Shown: one piece after another, positions 9,254 to 18,056 of the stretch
How the letters are laid out: each line of letters begins with the position of its first letter
How positions within the stretch are numbered: the first letter of the stretch is position 1
NCBI RefSeq assembly: GCF_023008545.1
Contig: NZ_CP095398.1
Location: forward strand, 124,001-188,000
Length of the DNA: 64,000 nt
Direction: 5' to 3'
Origin: Natribaculum luteum
GTDB lineage: Archaea > Halobacteriota > Halobacteria > Halobacteriales > Natrialbaceae
Made by a program: the position numbers and the translations under genes
The notes under the pieces: generated by a model
What the model saw: only the letters and a program-made list of their open reading frames with translations
What the model was told of the DNA's origin: nothing
Database searches by the model: none

Positions 9254-9652
9254 TCAGTGGCAATCAGGTTCATGCGCGGCTTCGTCACCAGGCACTGCTA
9301 GACCGTGTTGGTTAAGATGTCGACGGCCACGGTCCGTAACACGCTCGAACGACCACGGTGGTGAATGAACTATATTTGTATCAATAGTTTTCACTTCCGG
9401 CACCGCTTGGACTGCTTTCTCGACGTCCATCACGATCAGATCGCGCGCTGGGCAACCTGAATACGTCAACGTAATGTCGATCGTCACTTCCCCATCTTCG
9501 GCGGAAACATCATACACCAGTCCCAGGTCGACGATACTGACCGGAAGTTCGGGATCTTCGACCGTTCGTAACGCCTCCCAGACTGCTTTTTCGACCGGAC
9601 CGGCAGCCGCGATTTGTGTTGCAGGGTCGTCAGGCCCTGACGTCGAACTCAT
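9254..9652 (-). CDS. paaD: PaaD N-terminal domain (MIP18/DUF59 family)
   Basis: A 132-aa protein with the MIP18/DUF59 fold: TVEDPELPVSIVDLGLVYDV (about residues 31-50) and the LTYSGCPARD motif with its conserved Cys (about 62-71). This matches the N-terminal two thirds of PaaD/PaaJ, the accessory protein of phenylacetyl-CoA epoxidase that acts in Fe or Fe-S assembly. Its start overlaps the paaC stop by 4 bp (ATGA), so translation is coupled. The zinc ribbon follows as a separate gene. Confidence 0.87.
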   Translation of the reverse strand: MSSTSGPDDPATQIAAAGPVEKAVWEALRTVEDPELPVSIVDLGLVYDVSAEDGEVTIDITLTYSGCPARDLIVMDVEKAVQAVPEVKTIDTNIVHSPPWSFERVTDRGRRHLNQHGLAVPGDEAAHEPDCH

Positions 9653-10461
9653 GGTGGGGTAGTTCGGGAGACGGGATGCTCGCCTGCGAGGTTGTCGGAG
9701 TGCATCTCATCGATCATCGACGCCAAGTGGTCTGTGTGCTCGCCAGCACGACCATTTTGTTCAGGTGGCTGGGACAACAACTCGTCGGCTTCCGCGGCAG
9801 TGATTCCGAGCGGCAGACCGGCTATTCGCTGGCAAACGTCCGAGTTCCACTCCTGACGAAGGGAAGCGGGACTCTCGGCCAAGATTTCAGCATCCATCAG
9901 CCGTGTAACTCGTCGGTCGTCGAAGGCAAACACGTCTGCTGCCCGCGGGAGTGCATCTCGGAAGGCAGATTCGAGGCGGTCGCGACCTTCTTCGGTCGCG
10001 ACGAGTCGATCGAGCCAGGCCTCGGCGTGCTCTCGGTGATAGGTCTCTTCCTCGAGGATTTGCTCGGCGCGATCGGCCAGTGCATCGACCTCGCCATCCA
10101 GCAACGTCTCGAGCAAGCGCTTCTCGGCGGTATCATACAGGTAGTTGTGAGCGATCGCGTACGCGAAGTCTTCGTGGTCCACCTCGAGCAAAACCGAATT
10201 TCGACGTTCCTCGGCCGGTCTGTTGAGTGCAAGATCGTCGGTGTCGTCCCCACGGTACTGCTCGATCAGGTCGTACCAGAGGCGGGCGTGGCCGAGTTCG
10301 TCCTGGGCCATGCTAGAGATGGCATTGTCTTCCTCTAGCGTCGGTCCGACTGCAGTCCAGTCTGTGTAGCGGTGCCCCGCAACGAAGTCGTCATCGGCGA
10401 GTGCGAGCAGGAACTCGAGTACGTCTGTGCGGTCGTCAGTACTGAGGTCGTCGAGTGTCAT
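9649..10461 (-). CDS. paaC: PaaC-like oxygenase structural subunit
   Basis: A 270-aa ferritin-like protein homologous to PaaC, the structural subunit that pairs with PaaA in the ring-1,2-phenylacetyl-CoA epoxidase. The family motif MAQDELGHARLWYDLI is present (about residues 50-65), as is EEETYHREHAEAW (about 137-149). The C-terminal 30 residues are hydrophilic and variable. It starts 3 bp after the paaB stop and overlaps the next gene by 4 bp. Confidence 0.9.
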   Translation of the reverse strand: MTLDDLSTDDRTDVLEFLLALADDDFVAGHRYTDWTAVGPTLEEDNAISSMAQDELGHARLWYDLIEQYRGDDTDDLALNRPAEERRNSVLLEVDHEDFAYAIAHNYLYDTAEKRLLETLLDGEVDALADRAEQILEEETYHREHAEAWLDRLVATEEGRDRLESAFRDALPRAADVFAFDDRRVTRLMDAEILAESPASLRQEWNSDVCQRIAGLPLGITAAEADELLSQPPEQNGRAGEHTDHLASMIDEMHSDNLAGEHPVSRTTPP

Positions 10462-10464
10462 GGG

Positions 10465-10767
10465 TTAGTGTGATCCTCCAGCAGTGTTTTGTGCATACCA
10501 ACTCACATTGCGATACGCCCGATCAGTGCTTGGAGTGAGTTCGGTATCGTCCTGAGAGGCGGTGATCTCTCGACGCGGAACGACCCAGACGCTGACCGGA
10601 TCGCTCCGGACGTCGATATTTCGTTTTGCGAGAGTCAACGCCATCTCGTGGTCAGATGCGGATACCACTTCGGCATGTTCGTGGGCCTTTCCTCGCTCCC
10701 ACTGAACGAATACTTCATACGGCTCGAGTCTGTTTTCCGTGTTGGTTGTATCGTCGTGTTCGTCCAT
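10465..10767 (-). CDS. paaB: PaaB-like oxygenase subunit
   Basis: A 100-aa protein with the PaaB signature YEVFVQWERGKAHEHAEVVS (about residues 18-37) and the following ALTLAKRNIDVRSDPVSVWV segment, close to the usual family length of about 95. PaaB bridges PaaAC heterodimers into the larger oxygenase complex. It lies 17 bp after paaA and 3 bp before paaC, so the genes are clearly co-transcribed. Confidence 0.9.
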   Translation of the reverse strand: MDEHDDTTNTENRLEPYEVFVQWERGKAHEHAEVVSASDHEMALTLAKRNIDVRSDPVSVWVVPRREITASQDDTELTPSTDRAYRNVSWYAQNTAGGSH

Positions 10768-10784
10768 CTCTTATCACCCTCCTA

Positions 10785-11729
10785 TCAATCACTGGCTGTC
10801 ATACCGGGATTGTTCGTAAGCCTGCTCGAGGACGCCTGTCCGTGGTATGCAGCTAAGGCATCGCGAACCCAGGCGGTGTCGTCGAACGCTGCCTGTCTAC
10901 GATCGAGTCGGTCTGGAATCGCTGGTCCACCTTTTGTGGTGATCATCTTGAACTCCTCCCAGTCGGGGTCCGTGTATAGCCACCGATCGGCTTCGTCATC
11001 GTACTCGATCTGGTCATCGGGTATTTCGAAGCCGAGTTCTCTGATCTTCGGCACGTAGTCGGCAAGGTACTCTTGCCGAAGTTCGTCGTTCGTTTTGGGT
11101 TTGATCCCCAGCTCGACCATCCGACGGGTTTTCTCACTTTGTTGATCCGAGAGGCCAAAGAACATCATGCCACGGGGCCACCAGCGGTTGATTCCCTCCT
11201 GTAACCGCTCTTGTTTTGCACGCGATCCGGTCGCGTACTCCCGAATGATGTGTTCACCATGGCGCACGTGGAACTCTTCTTCGCGACAGATCCGTCGCAT
11301 AACCCGCTGATAGGGTCCGTAGCTCGTCTTGAGGAGTGATCCCTGCAGTTTCATCGCCGCTCCATCGATGAGCCAGGCAATTAGTGCGATGTCGATCCAC
11401 TCGTCTGCGTGGTAATGAAAGGCATTACCGAACCCGGATCTCCCCTCGAGGAGGTCGATAAGCATCTCTTCCCGGTCGTTACCTAAATTCTCAGCTAGCC
11501 GATACTGCATCTGAGCGTGCCCAATCTCGTCCTGAACCTTCGCAGTCAGGGCCAGCTTCCGGTGGTAACTGGGGGCCTTCGGGATCCACTTCCGCTCAGT
11601 GAACGCACCGACCAATTCGCTGTTCGCCGTGAATTGGATCATCCCGGTCACCAAATTACGATACTCGTCAGTGAGTTCGTCGCCGGATTCGATGGTGTCT
11701 CCGTGTGCAATTCTTTCTTCCAACTCCAT
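10785..11729 (-). CDS. paaA: PaaA-like catalytic oxygenase subunit
   Basis: A 314-aa diiron carboxylate protein of the PaaA family, the catalytic subunit of ring-1,2-phenylacetyl-CoA epoxidase. The metal-ligand motifs KVQDEIGHAQMQY (about residues 65-77) and CREEEFHVRHGEHIIREY (about 148-165) are intact. It is the first gene of the paaABC-D operon. No paaE reductase, paaK ligase, paaG/paaZ or paaH is found in the window, so the complex may act on a different aryl-CoA (for example a benzoyl-CoA-type thioester) or depend on enzymes encoded elsewhere. A TATA-like box about 29 nt upstream supports the start. Confidence 0.9.
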   Translation of the reverse strand: MELEERIAHGDTIESGDELTDEYRNLVTGMIQFTANSELVGAFTERKWIPKAPSYHRKLALTAKVQDEIGHAQMQYRLAENLGNDREEMLIDLLEGRSGFGNAFHYHADEWIDIALIAWLIDGAAMKLQGSLLKTSYGPYQRVMRRICREEEFHVRHGEHIIREYATGSRAKQERLQEGINRWWPRGMMFFGLSDQQSEKTRRMVELGIKPKTNDELRQEYLADYVPKIRELGFEIPDDQIEYDDEADRWLYTDPDWEEFKMITTKGGPAIPDRLDRRQAAFDDTAWVRDALAAYHGQASSSRLTNNPGMTASD

Positions 11730-11752
11730 GTTCTCACAACTGTGTTCATCCT

Positions 11753-11792
11753 ACATAAATACTTCGTGCTATAGAACTATGTACTTATAAGT
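11753..11792 (-). promoter_or_regulatory. paaA promoter with upstream palindrome
   Basis: On the minus strand AAGTATTTATGT (11764-11753) is a TATA-like box about 29 nt before the paaA start. A perfect 10-bp palindrome ACTTATAAGT (11783-11792) lies about 20 bp further upstream. The divergent winged-helix regulator at 12101 is an obvious candidate to bind it, but that is inference. Confidence 0.5.
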
Positions 11793-11907
11793 GCGGATTT
11801 GATTGTAATACATTTTCCGCCTGAAATCGGTTTCTGGTCGTGATTAACTGTTTGTCCGTCGGTGGGCACCGCAGTTTGAAAGGCTGATACGGCGATAACT
11901 TGGTTCG

Positions 11908-12039
11908 ATGTCGACTGATCAACCCCATCAAAATTTGGAATCCCGTCTCTCCCGCTACCGTCACGAACGAGGGGCGACGGATAGATATTCAGATATTCTG
12001 GAACTCACTCCCGATAATCACTCTGTTCCACACGATTGA
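11908..12039 (+). CDS. Possible 43-aa protein upstream of the regulator
   Basis: A short open frame (MSTDQPHQNLESRLSRYRHE...) with plausible haloarchaeal codon use and acidic C-terminal half, ending 61 bp before the winged-helix regulator. No family is recognised. It could be a real small protein or a relic; evidence is limited to composition and position. Confidence 0.3.
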   Translation: MSTDQPHQNLESRLSRYRHERGATDRYSDILELTPDNHSVPHD

Positions 12040-12100
12040 TTACAACTTTCGGCTCTGTTGACCGGGAGCATTATTATTGTTCGAAAGTAACCCCTCATGC

Positions 12101-12685
12101 ATGGCAAAACCCGATGTTCCATCTGATTCGATTTCTGCGCGTGATATCGTAATCCTCAAAGCTCGCGTAGCAAATCCGACAGCGTCGACACGAGAACTGA
12201 GCAAAATCCTGGAAGACGAATACGGGATATCACTATCACACAACCGGATCAACGAGATCCTGCGGGAGATGTCCGAAAAGGACATCTTCAAAAAAACCAT
12301 CCTTCCCCACGAGAATCTATTTCGACATTATCTGTTTCGGATCGGGTTCTACTACCCGAACTTCGAAGAGTACTGGGAGGACTGTTACTGGGACCTCGTG
12401 AACGATCCAAACATTCTCATGTTCTTCAATGCAGACAGTAACTATCAGTGGCATGCTATCGCTCAATTCCGGACTAACGAACAAATGCAACGGTGGGTCC
12501 ACAACTTCTTCAAGGAACACGGGCAACTAATTAGTCAGTTCCACAACACAATGTTGCATAATGTTCACAAGTTCCAAACTGATGCCGAGATATTTGACGA
12601 TATTCTTCGAGAAACTGAGGAAGGTCGGCAGTACCTCTCTCGAAAACAGGAGAAGGAAACAGAACAGGTCGAGGCGGAGAGATGA
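12101..12685 (+). CDS. Winged-helix regulator, paralogue of the one at 18854
   Basis: The product is 194 aa starting at ATG 12101. Residues about 10-65 form a winged helix resembling Lrp/AsnC N termini (ARVANPTASTRELSKILEDE and then ISLSHNRINEILREM). The rest, FRIGFYYPNFEEYWEDCYWD and LMFFNADSNYQWHAIAQF, is a conserved haloarchaeal C-terminal domain that may bind a ligand. It is divergent from paaABCD, so it most likely controls that operon. A clear paralogue sits at 18854-19444 beside the V4R gene. A TATTATT-like sequence lies about 27 nt upstream of the start. Confidence 0.8.
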   Translation: MAKPDVPSDSISARDIVILKARVANPTASTRELSKILEDEYGISLSHNRINEILREMSEKDIFKKTILPHENLFRHYLFRIGFYYPNFEEYWEDCYWDLVNDPNILMFFNADSNYQWHAIAQFRTNEQMQRWVHNFFKEHGQLISQFHNTMLHNVHKFQTDAEIFDDILRETEEGRQYLSRKQEKETEQVEAER

Positions 12686-12809
12686 TGTAGCGAATCGCAA
12701 GTACCATTTGGAAACTATCCTTCAGTCCAGACATCCAAAACGGAGGTCCTCACCGGGAGTCCGTTAGAAATCCCGTTAACTGCCAGTCGAAACGCGCTGG
12801 TCGGGTTGA

Positions 12810-13685
12810 TCAGTTATTTTGCTGGCTCTTCTCGACGTCGACATCCGAAAACGCGATATCACGTTCAGTGACGTCAACAGTCATCGATCCGATGTTTTCG
12901 ATCTCAGCGTCGACGACATCACCATCGGTAAGCGGCCCAACGCCCTCGGGAGTTCCAGTAGTGATGAGGTCGCCCGCCTCGAGCGTCGCGCCGATCGAAG
13001 CGTACTGGACGATGTCCGCACACGAATAAATCATGTCACTAGTATTTTCCTGTTGGCGCGTGTTGCCGTTAACCTGCAACTCCATCTCGAGGTCATGTGG
13101 ATCGTCGATCTCGTCAGGTGTAACGACGTAGGGACCTACGACGGTGAACGTATCGTACGACTTACGGTTAGAGCGATCCTGATCACCACGAACGGAAATG
13201 TCGAGCAAGATCGTGTATCCGAGGATCCGGTCCCACGCCTCGTCTGCGGTAACGTCTTTCGTATCTTCACCAATGACGAATGCGAGCTCGATCTCGTGAT
13301 CGATACGCCGATCCGAGAACGGAATCTCGATACCGTCTTCGGGACCGACGACGCTCGATGGGGCTTTCAAAAAGTATCCCTTGTCCTCGATCGTGAACCA
13401 GTCGTCAGTGACGATGTCTTTGTCCGATAGTGCCTCTTCGACGTGCTTTTCGTAGTTAAGTGGCGCTGCGATCACCTTACCCGGGCGACGAATGGGCGAC
13501 TCAATTCGAACGTCGTCCAGATCGTAATCCGGAGTCACGTTCGTATACTCGCTTGCATCAAGATCACTCCGAGCGTACTCACGGAGTGGATCGTTTGACG
13601 TGAGTTCGAGTCGTTCGGTGAGATCAACGATACCCTCGTCTACAACCACTCCCAGATGATCACTGTCGAATCTAACGAACTTCAT
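12810..13685 (-). CDS. FAH-family hydrolase, probable fumarylpyruvate hydrolase
   Basis: A 291-aa fumarylacetoacetate hydrolase-family enzyme. The metal-binding motif DHEIELAFVIGE (about residues 129-140), the ISVRGDQDRSNRKSYDTFTV segment and the C-terminal TTGTPEGVGP motif are all present. In the gentisate pathway this family hydrolyses fumarylpyruvate to fumarate and pyruvate, and gentisate 1,2-dioxygenase lies in the same island at 39517. Other FAH roles (2-oxo-hepta-3-ene-1,7-dioate hydratase, acylpyruvase) remain possible. No maleylpyruvate isomerase was recognised, so a maleylpyruvate hydrolase function is another option. Confidence 0.85.
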   Translation of the reverse strand: MKFVRFDSDHLGVVVDEGIVDLTERLELTSNDPLREYARSDLDASEYTNVTPDYDLDDVRIESPIRRPGKVIAAPLNYEKHVEEALSDKDIVTDDWFTIEDKGYFLKAPSSVVGPEDGIEIPFSDRRIDHEIELAFVIGEDTKDVTADEAWDRILGYTILLDISVRGDQDRSNRKSYDTFTVVGPYVVTPDEIDDPHDLEMELQVNGNTRQQENTSDMIYSCADIVQYASIGATLEAGDLITTGTPEGVGPLTDGDVVDAEIENIGSMTVDVTERDIAFSDVDVEKSQQNN

Positions 13686-14200
13686 GCATCCACTCCGTTG
13701 TTCGACTATACCATAACTTTACCGGGTATCGTTCGATAGCATATAAGATGCGATTTTACAGACCTCTTGTCGGGCCTTAGTTAATATCCTTCTCATTATG
13801 ATGAAAAATTGAATTCGTCCTTCCGGAAGTTCTTCCGATGAATGCAGGAGCTTCAGCGCTGTCTAGTTCACGACCCTGATGGGTGTACGGGATACCGAGC
13901 GCTTGATGTGGCCAGTCCCGGTTGTAGTATTCAGGTCAACGATACGAAGCGTGCCGAACGTGGAGGTGATCAGTCCGGCTCGGGGCTCATAGCGCAGGCG
14001 CGTGGGTGTCTCGACTGGAGCCAGTTGTGGCCAGCAGCAGCGCACTAGGAACTACCGTACTCGAGATGGCCAACGATGATGTGCGTGACGTTATCGGCTT
14101 TCTGACCAGAGGGGTTCGAGATGATGTAAACTATCTCTGGCCATCTATATTACAGAGATTGTGTTTTCTCGTGGAAGTATGCCTACTGTAATTATGAAGG
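13686..14200. other. Intergenic region between divergent genes
   Basis: About 500 bases with no convincing gene; open frames at about 13842-14048 have no recognisable product. The left edge should hold the FAH promoter and the right edge the promoter of the acyl-CoA synthetase-like gene. Confidence 0.5.
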
Positions 14201-14202
14201 GA

Positions 14203-14211
14203 AATTTATAT
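14203..14211 (+). promoter_or_regulatory. TATA-like box of the acyl-CoA synthetase-like gene
   Basis: AATTTATAT lies about 28 nt before the ATG at 14236. This decides in favour of that start over the in-frame codons at 14161 and 14215. Confidence 0.5.
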
Positions 14212-14235
14212 CACATGAGTCGTCATTTTTCCAGT

Positions 14236-15573
14236 ATGGGTCTCTCCGACCTCTTCGAACCTGACGGTATCGCAGTTGTTGGCGCATCGAAAACGCCCGG
14301 AAAACTCGGTAATGATGCGATGACGAACATTCAATCGTACGAGGGTCAAATTTATCCAGTGAACCCTTCGAGTTCCGGGAGTGTCTTTGGGTACGAGTTT
14401 GTCGATTCCGTCTCTAAGACGAATGCTGACCTGGCTCTCTGCTGTGTTCCGGGTCCTGCCTTACCAGACGTCCTCGAGGAGTGCGGTGAGGCTGGCATCG
14501 GCGCTGCTGTGATTTTCGCCGGCGGTTTCTCCGAGGTCGACGAGGACGGTGCACAGTTAGAAAATACGATCACCGAGATTGCAAATAAATACGAAATTAC
14601 ACTCCTCGGTCCGAATACGGCAGGATACATTATTCCGCATCTCGACTTTTATGGCTCGTTCGTCCCCCGGATCAACGAAATCGAAACCGGGAACGTTGGG
14701 ATCGTCGCTCAAAGTGGTGGCGTCGGCGTCACTGCAGCGTTCCAGCTCCAGCGTGAAGGATATGGGGTCTCGGCGATGTTCGGTCTCGGGAACCGTGCGA
14801 ATACCGGGTTCGCAGAGATCATCCCGATGCTCGACGACGATCCCCGAACGGATGTGATCGCCCTCCATATCGAAGGCACCGACGACGTCGACAATGTACT
14901 GGAGGTATGCCAGAACACTGAAACACCGATCGTCGCGTTCAAAGTCGGAGAAGAAGAGGTCGGCGACTTCGTGCAGTCTCACACCGGAGCACCGGATCAG
15001 GGCAACGAACGATACGAGACAGCATTTTCGACGCAGGGTCTCTCGACGGCCACTTCAGTAACTGAACTAATTGATGCGGGTCGCTCTCTGGCGGATTCGC
15101 CAACGCCGAACGGACCGAACGTTGGCCTCGTTACAGCACAGGCTGGGCCCGGCATCATGATCACCGACTATCTCAAACAGGCCGGGGCTGAATTTCCCAA
15201 GTTGACGGCACAAACCCAGGAGAAAGTCGACGAGATTCTAGCTGGTATAACGTACAAGGAAAACCCCGTGGACACAGGCCGCCCGATGCCCGAGTTCGGG
15301 GACGTCGTCGATGCCGTTGCTCGTGATGAGAACATCGACATCGTACTCGTCTACGAGATCTACGAGGATTCGCTCGGGTATCCCGTCGACGAACTCGAGA
15401 CGCTCGCCCAAGAGGTGGATAAACCAGTTCTGTTCACGGTCGCTGGACCGAACGAGGCACTTGCCGATGAACGAATGCAAATGGAGGAAGTTGGAATTCC
15501 AACGTTCGATACGCCAGAGCGCGGTGCAAACGCGGTTGCAGCACTAATCGACTCGGTCACAGAAACAGAATAA
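14236..15573 (+). CDS. ADP-forming acyl-CoA synthetase, alpha-subunit type
   Basis: The product is 445 aa starting MGLSDLFEPDGIAVVGASKT, the CoA-binding Rossmann domain of NDP-forming acyl-CoA synthetases. The two succinyl-CoA-ligase-like domains follow (VGIVAQSGGVGVTAAFQLQ and the region after residue 300). The motif QSHTGAP keeps the His that is phosphorylated in this family. The ATP-grasp beta subunit or domain is absent from the protein and from its neighbours, so it either uses a beta subunit encoded elsewhere or has another acyl-CoA role. The gene is monocistronic. In this island an aryl or dicarboxyl CoA thioester is a plausible substrate. Confidence 0.75.
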   Translation: MGLSDLFEPDGIAVVGASKTPGKLGNDAMTNIQSYEGQIYPVNPSSSGSVFGYEFVDSVSKTNADLALCCVPGPALPDVLEECGEAGIGAAVIFAGGFSEVDEDGAQLENTITEIANKYEITLLGPNTAGYIIPHLDFYGSFVPRINEIETGNVGIVAQSGGVGVTAAFQLQREGYGVSAMFGLGNRANTGFAEIIPMLDDDPRTDVIALHIEGTDDVDNVLEVCQNTETPIVAFKVGEEEVGDFVQSHTGAPDQGNERYETAFSTQGLSTATSVTELIDAGRSLADSPTPNGPNVGLVTAQAGPGIMITDYLKQAGAEFPKLTAQTQEKVDEILAGITYKENPVDTGRPMPEFGDVVDAVARDENIDIVLVYEIYEDSLGYPVDELETLAQEVDKPVLFTVAGPNEALADERMQMEEVGIPTFDTPERGANAVAALIDSVTETE

Positions 15574-15825
15574 CTCTACCCTCGAGATCCAGTACTACGA
15601 ACCCTTTCCGCGTCTCGTCGTAGGAGACAGTGGGCCCCTCCAGAACGCTCTCGCTATTCTCGCCGTATCTGCAAATCAAGAGTTTCCATTCCTCGTTGAA
15701 CAAAGACATCATGGATCGATCTCAGGGTGGGAAATTCCTGGCCCAAAGTCCGGGTCAGAAAGAGCGTAGCGTCAGGAGACGGCTTCTTCGAAGCGAAAGA
15801 TGATTCGACATAGCGTGCGCTCTAT

Positions 15826-16404
15826 TCACCGTTTCGCTGGAGGGAGTCGTACCGTTTCGACAACGGTCGAATCAAACGGAAGTCGCATTCGAAGCGTCGT
15901 ATCGCGTCGTTCTACGATTTCGAACCCCATCCGGCGATAAACGTGGATGGCTCGTTCGTTCGTACTTCCGACGTCGAGTTCGAGGGATTCGTGTCCAGCC
16001 TCGGCAGCATGTGCAACCACATGCCGGCACAGTTCGCTACCGATTCCGCGATCGTAGTGATCCGTATCGACGAAGACGAGGACCTTCGGTTCCGAAGTTG
16101 CGGAGCGGACGTATGCCCCGTGGCCAACGAGCTGGCCAGCCTGGCGAGCAACGAAGTGGACTCCCCGATCGAGCAGCGCGTCGAGCCACGCTTCGACGAG
16201 CTCTCGTCGCGCCGGCGGGAGCCCCATCGAACGGTTTTCGGAGTCGTACCGCAGGTACATGGCGACGAGATCCTCGTAGTATCGTGACGTGAATGGCGAT
16301 ATTAGAGTCGGTTCACCGAGTTTGTCGAGAAACCGTGGACACCGCGGTGGACAATGTGGGCTTCCTTCACAGGACTCGGGATTCCAGTAAGAACAACTGT
16401 CCAT
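15826..16404 (-). CDS. GNAT-family N-acetyltransferase with Cys-rich N terminus
   Basis: A 192-aa acetyltransferase. The GNAT core is clear: GVHFVARQAGQLVGHGAYV (beta 2-3), the acetyl-CoA-binding segment YDRGIGSELCRHVVAHA (about 120-136) and NERAIHVYRRMGFEIVERRD near the end. The first 24 residues hold four Cys (CSYWNPESCEGSPHCPPRC), which may bind a metal. No substrate can be assigned. It is an isolated gene between catabolic genes. Confidence 0.8.
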   Translation of the reverse strand: MDSCSYWNPESCEGSPHCPPRCPRFLDKLGEPTLISPFTSRYYEDLVAMYLRYDSENRSMGLPPARRELVEAWLDALLDRGVHFVARQAGQLVGHGAYVRSATSEPKVLVFVDTDHYDRGIGSELCRHVVAHAAEAGHESLELDVGSTNERAIHVYRRMGFEIVERRDTTLRMRLPFDSTVVETVRLPPAKR

Positions 16405-16565
16405 CGTACTACTAATCTACCAGTTGTAGGAATATTACTAATCGCCCCCACATGTATTGCCCTTAAATTCAGCTGGTGGAAGTCAGTCGATCGCAATGTA
16501 CTATCCACCGTCAACAACCCCGACCTCGAGGGTACGATTCGCTTGCTGCCTACGGATCGACCCCG

Positions 16566-17660
16566 TTATGGCCCTGGTTCGAACTCGATTACGTTCTTGA
16601 TATCTCCTCCTTCTCCAAGAGCTGCAAACGCGTCGTCGAGTTCATCGAGTCTGAACGAGTTGCTTAGGATTTCCTCGAGCGGCAGATCGCCGTTCTTGTA
16701 CATCGAAATGTATCGAGGAATGTCGATCTGTGGTTGTGTGAATCCGACGATGTTTCCGATCACACTTATGCCCTTTGTAAATGCACCCAGGTCTAGCTCG
16801 ATCGATTTCGAAGCACTCGTTCCGGTGATCACAGTGGTTCCTCCGGGTCCAAGCGTATCGACGGCCTGTCTGATCGTCGCTGGATTACCGATACATTCGA
16901 ACGCGTAATCGACACCGCTTGTGAGCTCGCGCACGCGCTCGACGGGGTCGTTCGAAGACGCGTCGACGGTGTGAGTTGCGCCAATATCTTCCATTGTGTC
17001 CAGCGTTTCCGTGTCCAGATCGACAGCGACTATCGTCCCTGCGCTCACCGCGCTGGCGGCAAGAATTGTCCCGGCACCCACGCCCCCACAGCCGAAGACG
17101 GCGACGGTAGACCCACTTTCGACTTCGGCGATGTTTAACACGCTTCCGATACCCGTCGTCACTCCACACCCAAGCAGCGCGGCGATTTCATGAGGCACGT
17201 CGCTTTCGATCGGGACTACCTGGCGTTCGGGAACGACGGACATCGTCGCGAACGAGGACTGGGCGTAAAAGTGGTTGATCGATTCATTGCCGCGGTGAAG
17301 GCGGTGCGTCCCGTCCATCATCCGCCCCCGGACGTCACGACGACGCTGACAAAGATACGGTCGACCGCTACGGCAGTACTGGCACTCACCACACGATGGA
17401 AGAACCCACAGGACGACCGAATCGCCCGGCTCGACGGTAGAAACGTCTTCTCCAACTGCTTCAACGATACCTGCGCCCTCGTGGCCCAGCACGATTGGAA
17501 AATCAGTATCGTCACTGGTGTAGGCGTGGAAATCCGTATGACAAACCCCTGTTGCGCGAATATCGACGAGAACTTCACCTGGCTCGGGGTCATCAAGTTG
17601 CAATTGTTCTATCGTGTGTTCTTCGGACCCGCGAACGACTGCTGCCTCGATTTCACGCAT
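16566..17660 (-). CDS. Zinc-dependent alcohol dehydrogenase
   Basis: A 364-aa medium-chain dehydrogenase. Catalytic zinc ligands are Cys40 (GVCHTDFHAY), His60-Glu61 (GHEGAG) and a distal Cys near 165; the structural zinc site is Cys90, 93, 96 and 104. The NAD-binding motif FGCGGVGAG is at about residues 192-200. Length and the full zinc set resemble class III and aryl-alcohol dehydrogenases, which oxidise benzyl-type alcohols to aldehydes. The aldehyde dehydrogenase at 26319 could take the next step. It is a single gene with a 400-bp upstream region. Confidence 0.87.
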   Translation of the reverse strand: MREIEAAVVRGSEEHTIEQLQLDDPEPGEVLVDIRATGVCHTDFHAYTSDDTDFPIVLGHEGAGIVEAVGEDVSTVEPGDSVVLWVLPSCGECQYCRSGRPYLCQRRRDVRGRMMDGTHRLHRGNESINHFYAQSSFATMSVVPERQVVPIESDVPHEIAALLGCGVTTGIGSVLNIAEVESGSTVAVFGCGGVGAGTILAASAVSAGTIVAVDLDTETLDTMEDIGATHTVDASSNDPVERVRELTSGVDYAFECIGNPATIRQAVDTLGPGGTTVITGTSASKSIELDLGAFTKGISVIGNIVGFTQPQIDIPRYISMYKNGDLPLEEILSNSFRLDELDDAFAALGEGGDIKNVIEFEPGP

Positions 17661-18056
17661 TCTATTTCGCCTCGGTGAGGATGGAACAGGTTTTTGGATT
17701 GGTGTTTCTGTGCGTGATCTGTCCAGTAACTACTGCTTTCATCGAACCCATCTTGGATGCACTGTTGTAATACGTTTACGGTGCCAAATAGTCTATGATA
17801 CAACGATAGAGGTGGTATCCATTACAATCATCTCTCATGAGAATGTATCTACAATGTTTCTCATCCTTAGTTCCGTAGCACAAGAAAATCGGCGCGAGTC
17901 GATCAGACGAACACCCCTCATATATTCGTGATTTCCCCTATTGAAAATGTGATACGGCGGCGGATCATAGCTTCGTTACAGCTTTTGATGTTTTGGGCGT
18001 ACCGCCATCGTTCCGATACCAGGCCGAAACACGACTCTGATCGTCGTCTCGTGCGA
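17661..18056. other. Intergenic region upstream of the alcohol dehydrogenase
   Basis: About 400 bases without a convincing gene. It contains the 10-bp palindrome TCTCATGAGA (17832-17841) and the decamer ATGAGAATGT (17837-17846), also found inverted just upstream of the V4R gene (18606-18615). Confidence 0.4.

Noticed and set aside
13842-14048. Short overlapping frames on both strands near 13.9 kb
   Set aside because: No recognisable product, and both strands are open to a similar degree, which is expected by chance.
15557-15712. A 51-codon minus-strand frame (MMSLFNEEWKLLI...)
   Set aside because: Composition is plausible, but it overlaps the 3' end of the acyl-CoA synthetase-like gene and has no supporting promoter or family.
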